A DNA stretch of 64,000 nt from Ashinkailepas kermadecensis. Lineage: Eukaryota; Arthropoda; Thecostraca; Neolepadidae. Each line of letters opens with the position of its first letter. Positions within the stretch are counted from its first letter, which is position 1. The stretch covers positions 194,501 through 258,500 of the forward strand of contig JAOTOM010005100.1 of the NCBI GenBank assembly GCA_034440615.1, written 5' to 3'. Positions 35,322 to 46,971 of this stretch are shown in pieces. The notes below the pieces were generated by a model. It made no database searches, was not told the DNA's origin, and saw only the letters and a list, made by a program, of their open reading frames with translations. A program made the position numbers and the translations under genes.

Positions 35322-36426
35322 TGCGAGACACAAAATCATCTTTACTGTTTCGTCGTACCACTAAGAAATGTATGCCGCGTCAAAGAAAGAACACCCATCG
35401 ACAGCGACGTATCACCTGCATTGGCGAGCTTTCTGTCGTCAACTCAGTGAAGCCGACTATGTCTGAGAAGTAGATTGTGACGTACTCGTACAGCTCGGCC
35501 GACACATGTTTTCCCTGCTTCAGCTGCTGCACGACGGTCGGTGGCAGCATCTCGTTCAGCAGCTTGTCTGTTTTACTCTTCTCAAATTCCAACTCACCCA
35601 TCTTGTACAACAATGTCTCTGATAATGCCTGCAGCGAGAGTAATTCACGGCAATGATGATCGTATCTTCGTTGGTGAAGACAGTTTTGTTGTGCCTGCAA
35701 GTGCGTTAAGATCCTCCAAGCTCGCTTCATCACACATTCATTCAACCGTGTTGCATCCTAAGAAATGCTATGATGTGTATAAACATTTTATGATTGGCTA
35801 TATGATGCTACGTTCCATTATATGGTGCTATGTATTAAATCATAAGTCAAAGGGCGTCGATTTGTATGCTTTTTTGAGGGGCCTTGGAACCCATCCCCAA
35901 TAATTTCAACTTTTAACATGGGACTCTATGAGATGGGCCCTCAATCTCTCTGGACCCACCCATTGCCTCCATGTATTCTCCCCCCCCCGCACATTCATGT
36001 GTAAAAATCATCGTCGCTGCACACTACTCACTGTGTACCTGTACTTTACCACGTCCACAATGTGATGTTGTAAGTAGCATGAGCTAATACATGAAGTTTT
36101 TGTAACATCATATTTGACTGCTGGCCCATTCCATGACAAATCGACAAGTGAAAGTCGGCCAAAATAACACGCACTGTTTAAATTTTGATTAAAATATTTG
36201 CATTGGGTTATCTGATGCGCCGAATCCAGCTGTGCCATTTTGAGAAAGATCAGGTCAACGGTCAAGGAGTTACAGCCTCGGGCAGATTTGAGATGTCATC
36301 TAACAAGGATGTCTTTTGAGGTCTTTAGCTCAATGAAGAACAATCTGAATTGTGTAAAAGTATATATTGGTGAACTCACAATGACCCATTGCATCTGTTG
36401 GCTGTTTCTGAATTTTCGTTTACGGG
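35322..36426. other. Right-arm segment deleted from the left arm
   Basis: It contains exon 6 and about 0.8 kb of intron with no other feature recognised. In the left arm the flanks meet at about 22,333-22,337 with only ATG between them. Confidence 0.85.
35416..35628 (-). pseudogene. Cyclase copy C, exon 6 (HNOBA end and start of catalytic domain)
   Basis: The 213-base exon, phase 0 to phase 0, has acceptor TCGCTGCAG/GCA and donor ATGCAG/GTGATA. It reads [19 protein letters not shown], then [18 protein letters not shown], then [19 protein letters not shown] and TTESSPMQ. The coiled signalling helix and FSDIVGFT with the first metal-binding Asp are complete and canonical. It joins exon 7 (VILLLNALY) exactly as in other receptor cyclases. 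The left arm has lost this exon in a 1.1-kb deletion. Confidence 0.93.
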
Positions 36427-37019
36427 AAATTTGAAAACGTGACATCGTGACCTAATGTCACGTGACCTATTTTACCTTTCGGGACAGTCGCAATGCAATT
36501 CCAAAAAGTGTAGAAATGAAGTCCGATATCTTGTCTTTAAAAAAAAATAAAAAAAATAAAATAGGGCTTTGCTCCTAGAACTCTACATATCCGTTCAAAA
36601 TTAGACATGCATGCTTGTTTTAGCGCTAGTTTATTGTGGTCTTTATAAATATGTATTTAAAACTGCATATTGCTGAAATACAAGGCTTTCGTCGTTCGAG
36701 GCACGTGATGGGATGATAATGTTAGTCATATGATCTTGAATGCTGTGTTACACAAGTGTTCTAACTCGTGAGGTCAAGGGTTAAACAAAATGGCAGAAAT
36801 GTCTCCAAATTGTGGTAGTAGATGATTCATGAGTTATGCCTTGCCATGAATTACAAGGAGAGAGAAGCATCAACAATATAGCAATCACATTCCGATACCC
36901 GAGAAGCCATTCACACCACCATTTATTTCCTCGCGAAAATAAAAATCCGCGAATGTAGTGAAATATCAGGAAGGGCACAAACAAGGGGTGGAACCGTGTT
37001 TGGGTGCCCAGTGCTCACT

Positions 37020-37945
37020 GCTGGCTCTCGTTGAACGTGCTGCCTGTGAAGCGAGGAAATTTCTGAGGGTATTGGACGCAGTCAAGGTGAAAGTAAAGCT
37101 ATTTTATGAGTCGTACCAGATCAGCTGGATGTGTCTCGGCAAGACCGACCGTGTCACCGTGCGATAGGTTCATGGAACCAAACGTTCAGTTCAGAAAAGG
37201 CTTGTTTTGGGAAAATTGTGTGAGATGTATGATCTATACAAGCAGAACTCTGAAAACCCTCGCACCGGCTTCTTAACCTTTGCTGCCCTTCGCCCGAAGC
37301 ATTGCGTCTTGGCAGGCAGCAATGGGACGTACTCAGTGTGCATATGCACATATCATCAAAACCCAAAACTGCTCATATCCGCTCTTGGCCTTCCCGGTCT
37401 CAAATACCGTCACCTCCTCGATCACGCTGCATGTGGCACGGAAAAACGTGATTGCATGATGCACAACTGTGAGGACTGCCCTGGTGAAAATTGGGTGATG
37501 AACCTCCTCGCGGACAAATCAGGAGAAGAGAGTGAAGGTGATTTAGCCCCAGATGATGACATGGATAATGAGATTATCTACAAACAGTGGATGAACACGC
37601 ATCGCTGTGCACTCGCAGAAACAGTATAGACCAAAGAGCATGCAGGCATGCATGCAGATTTTGTGGTATCCTGTAAGTGGCTTTTTTGCCACACCTCATG
37701 GCAAGGGCGCTTGCGACGGCATCGGGGGCACAGCCAAGCGTGCCTCGGCTCAAGAGAGCCTCAAGCGCCCGCTTAACAACCAGATACTAACGGCGGAGGA
37801 CACATTTGGGTATCTGTCGCACAAGCTAGCCAGCTGCATCAAATTCATATTTGTATCAAAGCAGGAGGCAATGGACGTCACGATTATTGTGATTATTAGG
37901 AAGGAAACTTCCATAAAGGAAAGGAATTTCGGTGTGTTAGTTTAA
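37020..37945 (+). pseudogene. PHGKGACDGIGG-type gene remnant (right arm, less truncated)
   Basis: Plus strand: LVLGKLCEMYDLYKQN, RTGFLTFAALRPKHCV, NGTYSVCICTYHQNPKLL, HAACGTEKRDC, then CEDCPGENWV and DDMDNEIIYKQWMNTHRC, then a stop and a frame change. FFATPHGKGACDGIGG and QILTAEDTFGYL end the copy at 37,945. The upstream ~210 bp (37,020-37,229) is the part replaced by the transposase-like insertion on the left. The central section of the family is missing in both arms. Confidence 0.6.
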
Positions 37946-38054
37946 AATGACCTTAAAGCAGAAAATCTATGTATCTCAGCTAGGAACAGATCAATCAGAA
38001 TACTGATAATTATTAATAGGAGTGTGAGGTATAAGAGCAAGGAGTCATGAAAAA

Positions 38055-38850
38055 CTGTACTTAGCCAATGTGTGACGCCACTTAGAATATTCTGTACAGA
38101 CATGAAGCTCTTACTTATAAAAAAAAGCTATAGAAATGTCAGAAAGAGTGCGGCGCAAAACCACTGGACTCATCAGTGGATTCGGTAACTTAGAATATAA
38201 GAAAAGGCTTATGACAGTGGATATGTACTCACTCAAGTAGAGGAGATTAGAGAGTAATATCATCGAAATGCATAAAATCGTTAAAGGGCTAGATCAGGTC
38301 GATCTGAATGATGCCCTTGTATTTAGAGTCTCACATAGGAATTATCAATTCAGGTTAGACAAATCGAGGTGTAGGGCAGTTCAGAGGCAACAGGTCTTTA
38401 AGGTCTTTAAGTCAAAGGATTGTTGATCGGTGGAATAGGCTGCCTACTGACGGCGTGGGGAGTCCCTCATTGAATGTATTCAAAAATAGGGTGGACAATA
38501 TTTTTAGGCTGGGAGATCTTGTTTTTCTCCCAGCCTTAATTAGTGGTGTGTATATATAGTAATAAGCAGGCATGGATGGAGTTTGAAAACTATTTGTAGG
38601 GCACTCAAGCCACGTGTGTGTTTTGCGAGATCGAGGGAATATGGCTGGACAGGAAAGGTAGATAGGCATTGATGGGTGTGTGGGATGTTGGTGGATGGTT
38701 TCTTTGGAATTAGGAATGTGATGTTGGTTGGGGTGATGAGTGTCTTTTTGCCAGGGTTATGGCACCTTCCCTTTACAGACTTAACCTGGATGGGCTCTTG
38801 TGGCTTTTATTAAGTCGGAACACTATGACTTGATGACTTTATGTCCTGAT
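38055..38850 (+). mobile_element. CR1/L2-like LINE, 3' end (right arm)
   Basis: Plus strand mirror of 18,385-19,170. LISGFGNLEYKKRLM, MHKIVKGLDQVDLN, ALVFRVSHRNYQFRLDKSR, then, after a short GGTCTTTAAG duplication, QRIVDRWNRLPTDGVGSPSL and NVFKNRVDNIFRLGD with stop at about 38,560. This order and the WNRLP motif are typical of CR1/L2 ORF2 ends. The 3' UTR of about 290 bp ends near 38,850 in CTTTATG-type motifs. Confidence 0.8.
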
Positions 38851-38955
38851 TACTATACGGAACAGCAGGATCGCGTGAAGATGACCAGCTAACTCACTCG
38901 AGTGTCCTGGTCTACATGCGTACCAGGACCACATGAACATAACCAGCGGACCTGC

Positions 38956-39097
38956 CTGAAGTGTCCTGGTTACCATGAGGACCAGAAGGACGATAATGGG
39001 CGAGATGATCAGCACAGTACCCAACACGCCCATGCCCAGAAGCATCTGACTTTTAAAGTTTCGCAGCTCAGTCATGATCAGCTTTGCCGCACGATCT
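38956..39097 (-). pseudogene. Cyclase copy C, exon 5 (second transmembrane segment)
   Basis: Same as copy B exon 5 with one Leu/Val change (LMVTRTLQ). Acceptor TTCCACAG/A; the donor that fits exon 6 in phase is CAG/GCAGGT. The encoded RNFKSQMLLGMGVLG and IISPIIVLLVLM form the second membrane helix. Joining here to exon 6 gives [14 protein letters not shown] without a phase break. Confidence 0.8.
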
Positions 39098-39531
39098 CTG
39101 TGGAACAGGGCGGACACAAAGGCAATCAGGAAAATTATTGTTGTCCAATGCAACTAAATTATTTCCAAGGCACATTGAATGTGTTTGCTCAAACACGTGC
39201 ATCACCGCCAACCGCTGTGGAAGAACATTCCAAAGAACAAAATAGGAAGAACGTATTTTTATGTCATACTCCATATGCTTGTATAGCTTAACTAATAATA
39301 CCATGTAATATGGGAAGAGAACCTAAGTTGTTTTATTGAATATGCATGAAGAACTGGGTACGTGTTATTGGCAACTTTTTATTTCCGTATATATCTAGCC
39401 CTTGATGCGTGTATACGATATTGATTAGCTGTACGACACGAGGCATTCAGGCTATTTTGACTAGGTTTTGGGGCTCAGAGCGCATCGATCCGAATGAGAT
39501 TGCATTGCGGAGCATATCACGTTGTACTAAC

Positions 39532-39698
39532 CTTAGCTCGACCTGGATGTTCTTCAGGGCATCCAGGTAACCGAGCATTGCGTAGAAGTACTCGGTGGCT
39601 TTGTTGAAGTCGGGTTTAATTTTCTTCCGCATCAATATTTCCAAACGTCGTCGAGTGATGTTTGAGTACCATGGGTAGAAGTCCTGGACCACCATGTA
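39532..39698 (-). pseudogene. Cyclase copy C, exon 4 with 1-base deletion
   Basis: Identical in outline to copy B exon 4, but TCCAGGAC replaces TCCAAGGAC, so it is 167 bases instead of 168 and cannot keep the frame from exon 3 to exon 5 with the acceptor TTGCAAG/T. MGKK is changed to MRKK. If a different acceptor were used the residues YMVVQDFYPWYSNIT would read, but no AG in the right phase was found upstream. Confidence 0.65.
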
Positions 39699-40113
39699 CT
39701 TGCAAGCACGCCGTTCATGCGCTATAAACTGTGTGTCTGATTGCTCCTTTCGATGAGATGCGTGCTCATAGAGAAGCAGACTCATTTACGACATACGTAA
39801 ATTTGCACAACATGTGTAAGATTGTAAGGTGCATATGCACCTTGCTGTATGCAGGCTACACAATGCATAAATGGTATTCATGTGGCACCCTCAGAAGTAT
39901 TGTACTAGGCAGACGTACGATTCCATAGCAAGCACAATACACAGACGGATTTTCATCGGTTACTTTCAGAATAAGTTTAGAACATTCAGCTCCGTTACGA
40001 TAATTGATTGGTATTTCAAGTCAAGTACACAAACTAATTACCATAAGAAGGTAAGAGCTGACTTGAAATAAATGCATCTATCAAAGGGACGTGAACACCT
40101 TTTGTGCACGCAC

Positions 40114-40346
40114 CTATCCTTGATCCAGTAGACAAAGTTCTGCGACTGGTTGAGGAAGTCCTACCCGAGCGCGTCGTTGACGACGAACTCGATGTAGCTG
40201 CTCTGGTCAAGCTCGCCCTTGCCGTAGTACTGCTCTCCGAACACCATGCTGATGCCCAGGTGCTCGATGGCGCGGATCATGCACTTATAGGTGAGCAACA
40301 GCCGCCACGCTCCGCTAGCGTCCTTCTCCTTGATATCCCGCGTCAG
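40114..40346 (-). pseudogene. Cyclase copy C, exon 3 with in-frame TAG
   Basis: One base differs from copy B (GAGCGTGG for GAGTGTGG, Ala for Val). The same TAG lies at 40,161-40,163 between VVNDALG and DFLNQSQNF. Acceptor CTTCCCCAG and donor AG/GTGCGT are intact. Confidence 0.85.
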
Positions 40347-40717
40347 CTGGGGAAGCAGATGTGCGCCGGGTGAGGCTGAGCCACACGGAGGCGAAAAGCA
40401 GAAAAAGAATGAGAACCGACTTCTTCGGATGTGAGTACATTTTATCGCCATTGCCAGAAGGAAGTTGCGTTGGCCTGCGTGCATTCCAAGTTGCAAGAGT
40501 GATGTCCGATTCAGGTCACTAAGTGCATCCTCCGGCAAAACGTAGGAAATGTATCATGCACGGGGGTCAGCACTGAACTTGAAGCAGATTAAAGATGTTC
40601 AATCATGCTAATTAGGACGATCCTGTGCAGTATCCCAAAGGAATGCAGCCAACTTAACCACTTTCAAAACCTGAGCAGTCAGTGACGTGAGCCACTCTAC
40701 TGCTGCGCACTTCTCAC

Positions 40718-41038
40718 CTGGTCCACAAATATGTAGTTGGCTTCATTATAAAACGTAATGCTCGCTTTTATCGAGTACGTCTCGTCGAAATCCAAGTTGA
40801 CGACTTTGTTTCGGAAGTCATCCAGTCGGGCCCGGAAGAGAATCTTGTTCTGGAACAGTTCGTCGTCGGTGCTGAATTGTGGCCACTTGAGGTCGTCGAT
40901 CAGCGTGTTGGTGTAGTGGAAGTGCTCGGAGAGGTTGCGTCGGATCACCGAGCCGTTGGTGAATAGGAAGAAGGCGATCTCGGCACGTTCGGACTGCAGA
41001 GCTTCAGTCATGATGCCCAGATCTGTGCTGATCTGGAT
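40718..41038 (-). pseudogene. Cyclase copy C, exon 2 (complete; start of NIT domain)
   Basis: 321 bases, phase 0 to phase 0, acceptor GCCTTCAG/ATC and donor GACCAG/GTGAGA. IQISTDLGIMTEALQSERAE, then IAFFLFTNGSVIRRNL and HYTNTLIDDLKWP, then LFRARLDDFRNKVVNLDF and ITFYNEANYIFVDQ. The helix with LQ.ER......LFTNGS is the hallmark of NIT domains (PF08376 type). This copy is intact in this exon, unlike copy B. Confidence 0.88.
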
Positions 41039-42081
41039 CTGAAGGCGAATTGCATGCTTACGGTCAATGGCTGATTTCGTAAGGTCTTTAATATTTTGAA
41101 CATCTCCGGAATGCTTAGCTTTCCGAAACGTGGTGAGCCGCGGTGGTCAATTATGGTCAAATATTTTTTTAACGTTGAACACTCGCTTTTGGCATCAAGA
41201 CAGCGTAAAGCTGCTATTTCCTTCACGCAAATTATCCACGAATGTACATCTGTCGCTCAGCTCATAGCAGCAAAGGTTCGGCATGTTATTACGCTTGCAT
41301 TTTCGATAGTTCAACTTAATCAATCGATAAGTGCTTGGAATCCGGAGTTAATAAATTGGCACTTCCGTGATAACTAAGACTGCTACTACAACTACACCAT
41401 TCACATACTTCTTCAAATAAGGGAAAGCGAAGTGTTAACTTGTAATCGGTGGCTCAGTCAAGCGCCACGGCCAAAGGTGGCCAACGTCACCCAGCTTAAT
41501 ATTGATTAAATCTCTTTACCACCTTAAAAATTGTTCTGTATGTAATTCGGGAATATACATGATTTGGATATTGTGTTGCATGTTGTAGGTACACTCGGTT
41601 TCGGTGGGATGTGCCAGGGTACCCTTAGCATGGCTGGCCCACTAGGAACGTAGGCTGTGACGCTGCACACCAAAAATTACTGGTAGGCTGCGCCGTTTCA
41701 CAGTTATGCGTTGCGTGACAGTCTGACAGCTTCGCCACCGACCAGTGTCCGAGCCATAGGATTCGCGTGTGTGGTCGTCACGCGACCATTTGCCCTGCAG
41801 CCATACAGTGAGAAACACGGGTCTACGCTGTTCCCGCCTTGCATTCCTCAGTCGGCCAAACAACATTGGCAGTTCGGTGAGCGGTCCACCGCTCGACCTC
41901 TGTAGACAAGCAGCGTTTGATCGCTGTGGATTTCGGACTTCGGCAACATAGAATGAGCTGGAAGTGTTGGAAGGAGCTCGGTTGGAAAGGATGTAGCGAA
42001 AGGACAGGGGAATTTTATGATGTCAACAGAGGATTCTCCTACCCTACAATAATAACATAATTTCTAACTTTTACACTTTTT

Positions 42082-42420
42082 AGATGGCTTTATAAACCAG
42101 GATCCAATTGATAAACAGACCTTGCTTGAGCCCTGGCCGCATCACCCGATCCATTGATTGCAGTTCTACAGTAGATATTTGGCAAAACGCTTCACGTGCC
42201 GCTAATGCATTCACACGACCACCCCGGAAGCTCGCGTTTTCCACATTATCGTGCCAGTTGCCAATTGACCCTCCTAGCCAGTGGCTAAAAGCAAGCGCGT
42301 GAAGCGGCTCGAACCCATCCTTTCTAGGACAGAGGAGACCAGCGCAAGCCAGTGCCCAAGCCAACTGAGCTACCGGGGCGGCGGATCCCAAGGCGGCACT
42401 TGCTTGCTTAATTCAGATTC
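42082..42420 (-). repeat. tRNA-derived SINE, copy 1
   Basis: On the minus strand GGTAGCTCAGTTGGCTTGG (box A) and GGGTTCGAGCC (box B) are followed by a body shared with the other two copies. It ends in a phrase containing AATTGGATCCTGGT. Confidence 0.75.
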
Positions 42421-42647
42421 ATTGATGAATCGATTAACTACTTGCTTACATTACATCCGTTTCATTGATATTCACGCGTTGTTCAGCATGCGGCATACGT
42501 TGTATGATATGAATTATTTATTGTATATATTGTACGCTATATTGCAAGCGACATATTCAGATTATCTATGCGCAAATAAAATATGTCCTCAAACGGATAC
42601 CATCTAATTAGTTTACCATAATGCTATAATCTAATTAGTTTATCGTA

Positions 42648-42890
42648 AGGTTCGAGTCGCTTCACGCGCTGCTTTTTAGCTCCCGGCTGGGAGGGCCAGT
42701 TGTCAACTGGGACGATGAGGTCGATAACGAGCTACCGGGGTGACCGTGTCGGTGTATTGACGGCACGTGAAGCGCTTTGCCAAATTTAGACTGTAAAACT
42801 GTAATTCATGGAATCATGGCCAGGGTTCACGTAACCAGCTCTTCTTAGCAATTGGATCCTGGTCCATAAAGCCACCCCAGCAAGAGTTCG
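42648..42890 (+). repeat. tRNA-derived SINE, copy 2 (5'-truncated at box B)
   Basis: It starts at GGTTCGAGTCGC and keeps the body (CGGCTGGGAGGGCCAGTTG, GGCACGTGAAGCGCTTTGCC) and the same 3' end, CAATTGGATCCTGGTCC. Confidence 0.75.
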
Positions 42891-43164
42891 AGAAGAGTGC
42901 CAGAAATATTGCTTCATATAAAGTAAAATCTTTGTATGGTAAAATAGTTCGATGGTGTCCGCGTGAAGAAATACTTTATCCCCACGGAATTCTGAATATG
43001 TCGCTAGCAGTACAGTGCACAACATATGCAATAAATAATATGATATCATGCAACACATTCCTTGCACCCTAAAACATGTGATTCTCAATGAAGTAGATGC
43101 AATTTAACCACGTAACTAATTGACTTGTCAATGAATCTGAATTAAGCAAGCAAGTGCCTCCCTG

Positions 43165-43480
43165 CGACTTGCCGCCTCGGTAGCTTAGTTGGCTAGAGCG
43201 CTGCGTGCACCCGTCTCCGCTGTCCTGGCAATGCTGGGTTCGAGCCGCTTCGCTTGCTCGCTTTTAGTCCCCGGCTGGGAGGGTCAGTTGGCAATTGGCA
43301 CGATGAGGTCGAGAGCGAGCTGCCGGGGTCGCCGTGTCGGTGTATTGACGGCACTTGAAGCGCTTTGCCAAATTTAGGCTGTAAAACTGTAATTCATGGA
43401 ATCATGGCCAGGGTTCACGAAACCAGCTCTTCTTAGCAATTGGATCCCGGTTCATAAAGCCACCCCAGCAAGAGTTCGAA
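43165..43480 (+). repeat. tRNA-derived SINE, copy 3 (complete promoter)
   Basis: CGGTAGCTTAGTTGGCTAGAG (box A) and GGGTTCGAGCC (box B), then the family body and the 3' phrase CAATTGGATCCCGGTTC. The A/B spacing is longer than in a normal tRNA, so it is not a tRNA gene. Confidence 0.78.
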
Positions 43481-44436
43481 CTACATTTATAAAACTTATA
43501 AATGTTGGACATTCTATTATTATTTTGGGGCCAGAGAATACTTCATTGACATCATAAACCTCCCATCTCCTTTCGTTACATCTTTGCATCTGAGCTTTTT
43601 CCAACCTTTCCTGCTCATTCTGTGTTGCTGGAGTAAAAAATCCCTGCATGGCTGCAGCGCAAATGGTCGCGTGACGACCACACACGCGAATCCTATGGCT
43701 CGGACACTGGTCGGTGTCGAAGCTGCCAGACTGTCACGCAACGCATAATTGTGAAACGGCGCAGCCTACCAGTAATTTTTGGTGTGCAGCGTCACAGCCT
43801 ACGTTCCTAGTGAGCCAGCCATGCTAAGGGTACCCTGGCACATCCTACCAAAACCGAGTGTACCTATGCTTGTCGGTATATCCCGATTTGTTTTCCAGTC
43901 AGAAACATAGCGGGGACACGCGACTTGTTCCAGCTGTCTCGACCGAGACAGGTGGCACGCTTCCAGAATCTTTCGCTGCTGAAATTAATGCATTCACATA
44001 CACATATGAGTAAGAGGACTGAGTGCAGTGGTACCCAGATATTTTCCGTCTTGAAAATCAACTGTGTAATGCGGATTGATATGACATTATGTTGAATCCG
44101 GGTTTTAATTTTCCATTTATTTACTTCTTTTATGTTTCCATTATTACTTCTTATTTGTTATATGTCCATGCCACATTGGCATGTCATATCGCAGTGGGCC
44201 ATGGACACATAACATGCGTTGACAATCAGTACTTTAATGCCTCGGCCACCAAGCACATGCCTGCCACTCATCCGATCAAGAACGAAAACACCATGGCTAT
44301 CTTCTTAAAAACATTATACTGCTGAGACCATTCAGCATCACACACGGACTGATCGCGGATGGTGCAATTCTTAAAGCGGTAGCTGAGCCTCGAACGTGCA
44401 GCCTTTCTGTTCTTAATGAGGTGACATGACGCCCAC

Positions 44437-44610
44437 CTGATCAATGCTCTTCGGCATATATTGCTGGTGCTTCAGCGCGTCCATCATGCAAATCGCGTTC
44501 TGCGTGATGAGCGCCATGATCGGAATTACGGGCAGCAGCAGTATCTGGATCAGGTCCAGCTGCTTGCCGCGACCGGTGGTCGGGTTCATGATGCGGCAGC
44601 CGGTTCGGAT
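44437..44610 (-). pseudogene. Cyclase copy C, exon 1 (first transmembrane segment)
   Basis: 174 bases with the same borders as copy B exon 1. NPTTGRGKQLDLIQ precedes the hydrophobic ILLLPVIPIMALI segment and SIDQ ends the exon in phase 0. It joins exon 2 as SIDQ-IQISTDLG. Confidence 0.78.
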
Positions 44611-45359
44611 CTGGCGTGACAGAGACGTTGCCTATGCCAAGCGCACACGGCGTCTTTTTACAGCGCACAACACTATCTCACCCGCACGACACATGCCAGT
44701 GACACAGCGTTACTTCACCCACCCATCGCCCACTGACCGTGATAATGTTATCTCACCCTCAGAACATAATCCAACCTATGTACGGCTGTGATCTTTCCGT
44801 ACAACTTTATTTGGACGTCATTGTGTTAGTTCACCTGCGCAGTCATCCCACCTTCACAGTGTCTCATCCACATAGAGTACTTCATCCGCACAATGTACGC
44901 AACATACGCGTTTCACTACCGATCATGGGAGATGTTGAAGGCTTTGCCTGTCGAGGCTTCAGCAAATCTTCGTCATCGAATGCATCTCAACAGGCGTAAA
45001 TTGTATTGGTCCGTGCTTCATTTTGCTTGCAAGTTGATTGACAACAGCATTGCAATAAGGCGATAAAATGCATTAATCATGGTCGAAACACGAACTTTGG
45101 TTGCAATCGATTTTGATAAAGTTTAAATTTCTGAAAGTTTTGATCAAGAGGTCAGTGGAAGTAATTAATCGGTATAACACCTGCATGGAGAAAAAAGGAA
45201 CTAATTTTGCTTTGGAGAGAGAGGTACTATTTCCGCGAAGGGGCGATGCCAGGCCAGGGAGAGCAGTGGGGAGGGTGCCCTTCGCCTGTCTCGTGCTGTG
45301 ATAAGGAACACAATAAGCGGCTTGTCATCTTCAAGGAGCACAAATTCGAAGGAGCCCTT

Positions 45360-45440
45360 AAAGGTTTGGAAGACGCGGACTTGGTTCCACTTAGTCACCC
45401 ATCCAAGCAAGGACTGAACAAGAACTGAGCTTCTGCCCGA
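45360..45440 (-). repeat. 5S rRNA-like segment (right arm)
   Basis: Mirror of 14,325-14,412, with the CTTGGATGGGTGAC phrase on the minus strand. Confidence 0.4.
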
Positions 45441-45621
45441 GACAGATTAAGAGACAATCTTGGGTTTTATCTGGCTAGGTCTCATTCCAGCCCTGCCCAC
45501 CCTTCGTGCGAAAGTTGTCATCACAGCGAAGCATCTTTTTTACGAACGAGGGCAAATCCCAACGATTGTACTGACCAAGTTCAGCGGGAGGGCTGTGAGC
45601 CGGGAAGGACGAGGAGGTCCA

Positions 45622-45728
45622 GACATGCGACAAAGGTGACGCAGGTGACACAGGCGACGCAGGTGACACAGGTGGCACAGGTGTCACATGTGGCACAGGT
45701 GATAGGTGACACAGCGTGACACCTGTCA
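45622..45728 (-). repeat. 9/18-bp minisatellite (right arm)
   Basis: Mirror of 14,046-14,152 with a few unit differences. Confidence 0.75.
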
Positions 45729-45769
45729 TAGTTTGAAATTTGACAATTCGACGTGTTGCACTTAATCTT

Positions 45770-46331
45770 GAGATACATACAAGATTTCAGCGAGTTTCGA
45801 TTTAATTAAATTATTTTTTTGATGCACCGATGTCAAAGTTGAAGGCAGCATTTGTGCAATTGGGCTCCTCTATCGAATCTGTAGCACGCATTCCAAGCTT
45901 GAACGTAATCAGCCGAATTGTCGAAATATATTCCATTTATTCGCGAAACTCCTGTACATATCTTTTCACCCACTGGCTTTGTAGAGTTCCATGCGACGCA
46001 GCTTAAGGCCTTCCCATACGCCCGTCTCTCGAGGGTTCATCATTCTACGTATCGCGTCCACCAGTCGCCTCAGTCATCACCTCGATCATCCCGTGTTCGT
46101 TCTCCGAGTCGCGTGCCAACTTGGACGCTTGCTCGCCCTCCTGTTGCAGCGTTTGTGTCGAGCCCTGGCTGCGACTCGACGAGGCGTTCGACCGCGGCGA
46201 CGGCATCTGACGGCAGGAATCACGGACGTCACCGTGGTTAGAAGGAGGCTGCACATCTTTGTCGGCAGGGGTCACGGAGGTCACCCACATCAGAGGGTAG
46301 CATCTGTGTCAGGAGCGGACAGAGAGGTCAA
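45770..46331. other. Segment present in the right arm only
   Basis: In the left arm the flanks join as TTGAGGCGGTACG; on the right this site is split between CTTGAG (45,769) and TCAAGGCGGTACG. Apart from the putative exon 0 it has GTCACGGACGTCACC / GTCACGGAGGTCACC near-repeats (about 46,220 and 46,270). Deletion on the left or insertion on the right are both possible. Confidence 0.75.
46081..46206 (-). CDS. Putative first coding exon (exon 0) of cyclase copy C
   Basis: From ATG at 46,206 a 42-codon open frame (MPSPRSNASSSRSQGSTQT, then QQEGEQASKLARDSENEHG, then MIE) ends at GAG/GTGATG in phase 0, the phase exon 1 requires. Hydrophilic, Ser/Glu-rich composition fits the short cytoplasmic N-terminus before the first membrane helix. 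No family motif supports it. It lies in the 560-bp segment that the left arm lacks, so copy B has no such exon. Confidence 0.4.
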
Positions 46332-46440
46332 GGCGGTACGAAAAAGGGGTGACGTCTGTGTCAGGAGAGGTCGGGTGCATGGCGACATACCTGCCAGTAA
46401 TGATGTGCAGTCAGAGCGGCTAAAGGGGAATGAATACGTT

Positions 46441-46970
46441 CCTGAGTGGAGGTGGCAGTGGCTGTTGGACAAATGGGAGCGTGTACATATCTGGCGAAAA
46501 GTGATACTCTCAATGACAGAGTGGTTAGAGTGTGAGGAGGATTTATATTTTGAAGCCAGAGCTAACGCAAGTCTGATGTGATAAGATGGGCATAAAGCTG
46601 GCCAAAGGACTACCAGTTATTTCACGGAAATAATAAATCAGCTTTACCTTGGAGCATTCGTTCTATTTTGTCTGCAACATAATTGTTATTCCTTCGACCT
46701 TGCATTCACTTTCCCAGATAGTAACAAATTGTCCCACTTTAAACAGAATCGTCGGTTCGGTGGCACGCCCCGAAGGCAGGACCTCGTCTTGTGTCACTGG
46801 AGCAGTCTTCTGTTCACCGGGCCGGAGAAATCGGCATAACAACGCTTTGTGCATGACGTGCTACGGTGGGGAATCTGAAAGGAAGCACGTGAGCAAGACT
46901 GCCGCAGCCGTGCCGAAAAATAGAACCACTGCCGTGTATATAGTGCGTGTATGACTCATGGTGTGTACAA
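46441..46970. other. No recognised gene outside the right arm
   Basis: A minus-strand frame at 46,663-46,854 (with TILFKVGQFVTIWES) has fair composition but no motif I can name. The rest shows nothing. Confidence 0.35.
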
Positions 46971-46971
46971 C

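Larger units (their letters stand above)
41593..43859. mobile_element. 2,267-bp inverted-repeat transposon with GTAC target duplication (right arm only)
   Basis: It begins ACTCGGTTTCGG and ends CCAAAACCGAGT, with terminal inverted repeats of about 215 bp. GTAC flanks it at 41,589-41,592 and 43,860-43,863, and the left arm shows the empty site (AGGTACCT at about 15,910-15,917). The inside holds three SINE copies, two in mirror orientation, and no long open frame. It is a non-autonomous DNA or foldback element; a 4-bp duplication leaves the superfamily open. Confidence 0.88.

Noticed and set aside
43165..43260. tRNA gene
   Set aside because: Boxes A and B are clear, but the spacing is too long, acceptor-stem pairing is absent, and two more copies with the same body show it is a SINE.
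46663..46854. Possible retrotransposon polyprotein tail (TILFKVGQFVTIWES)
   Set aside because: Composition is suggestive, but I could not place it in a family and no neighbouring parts were found.
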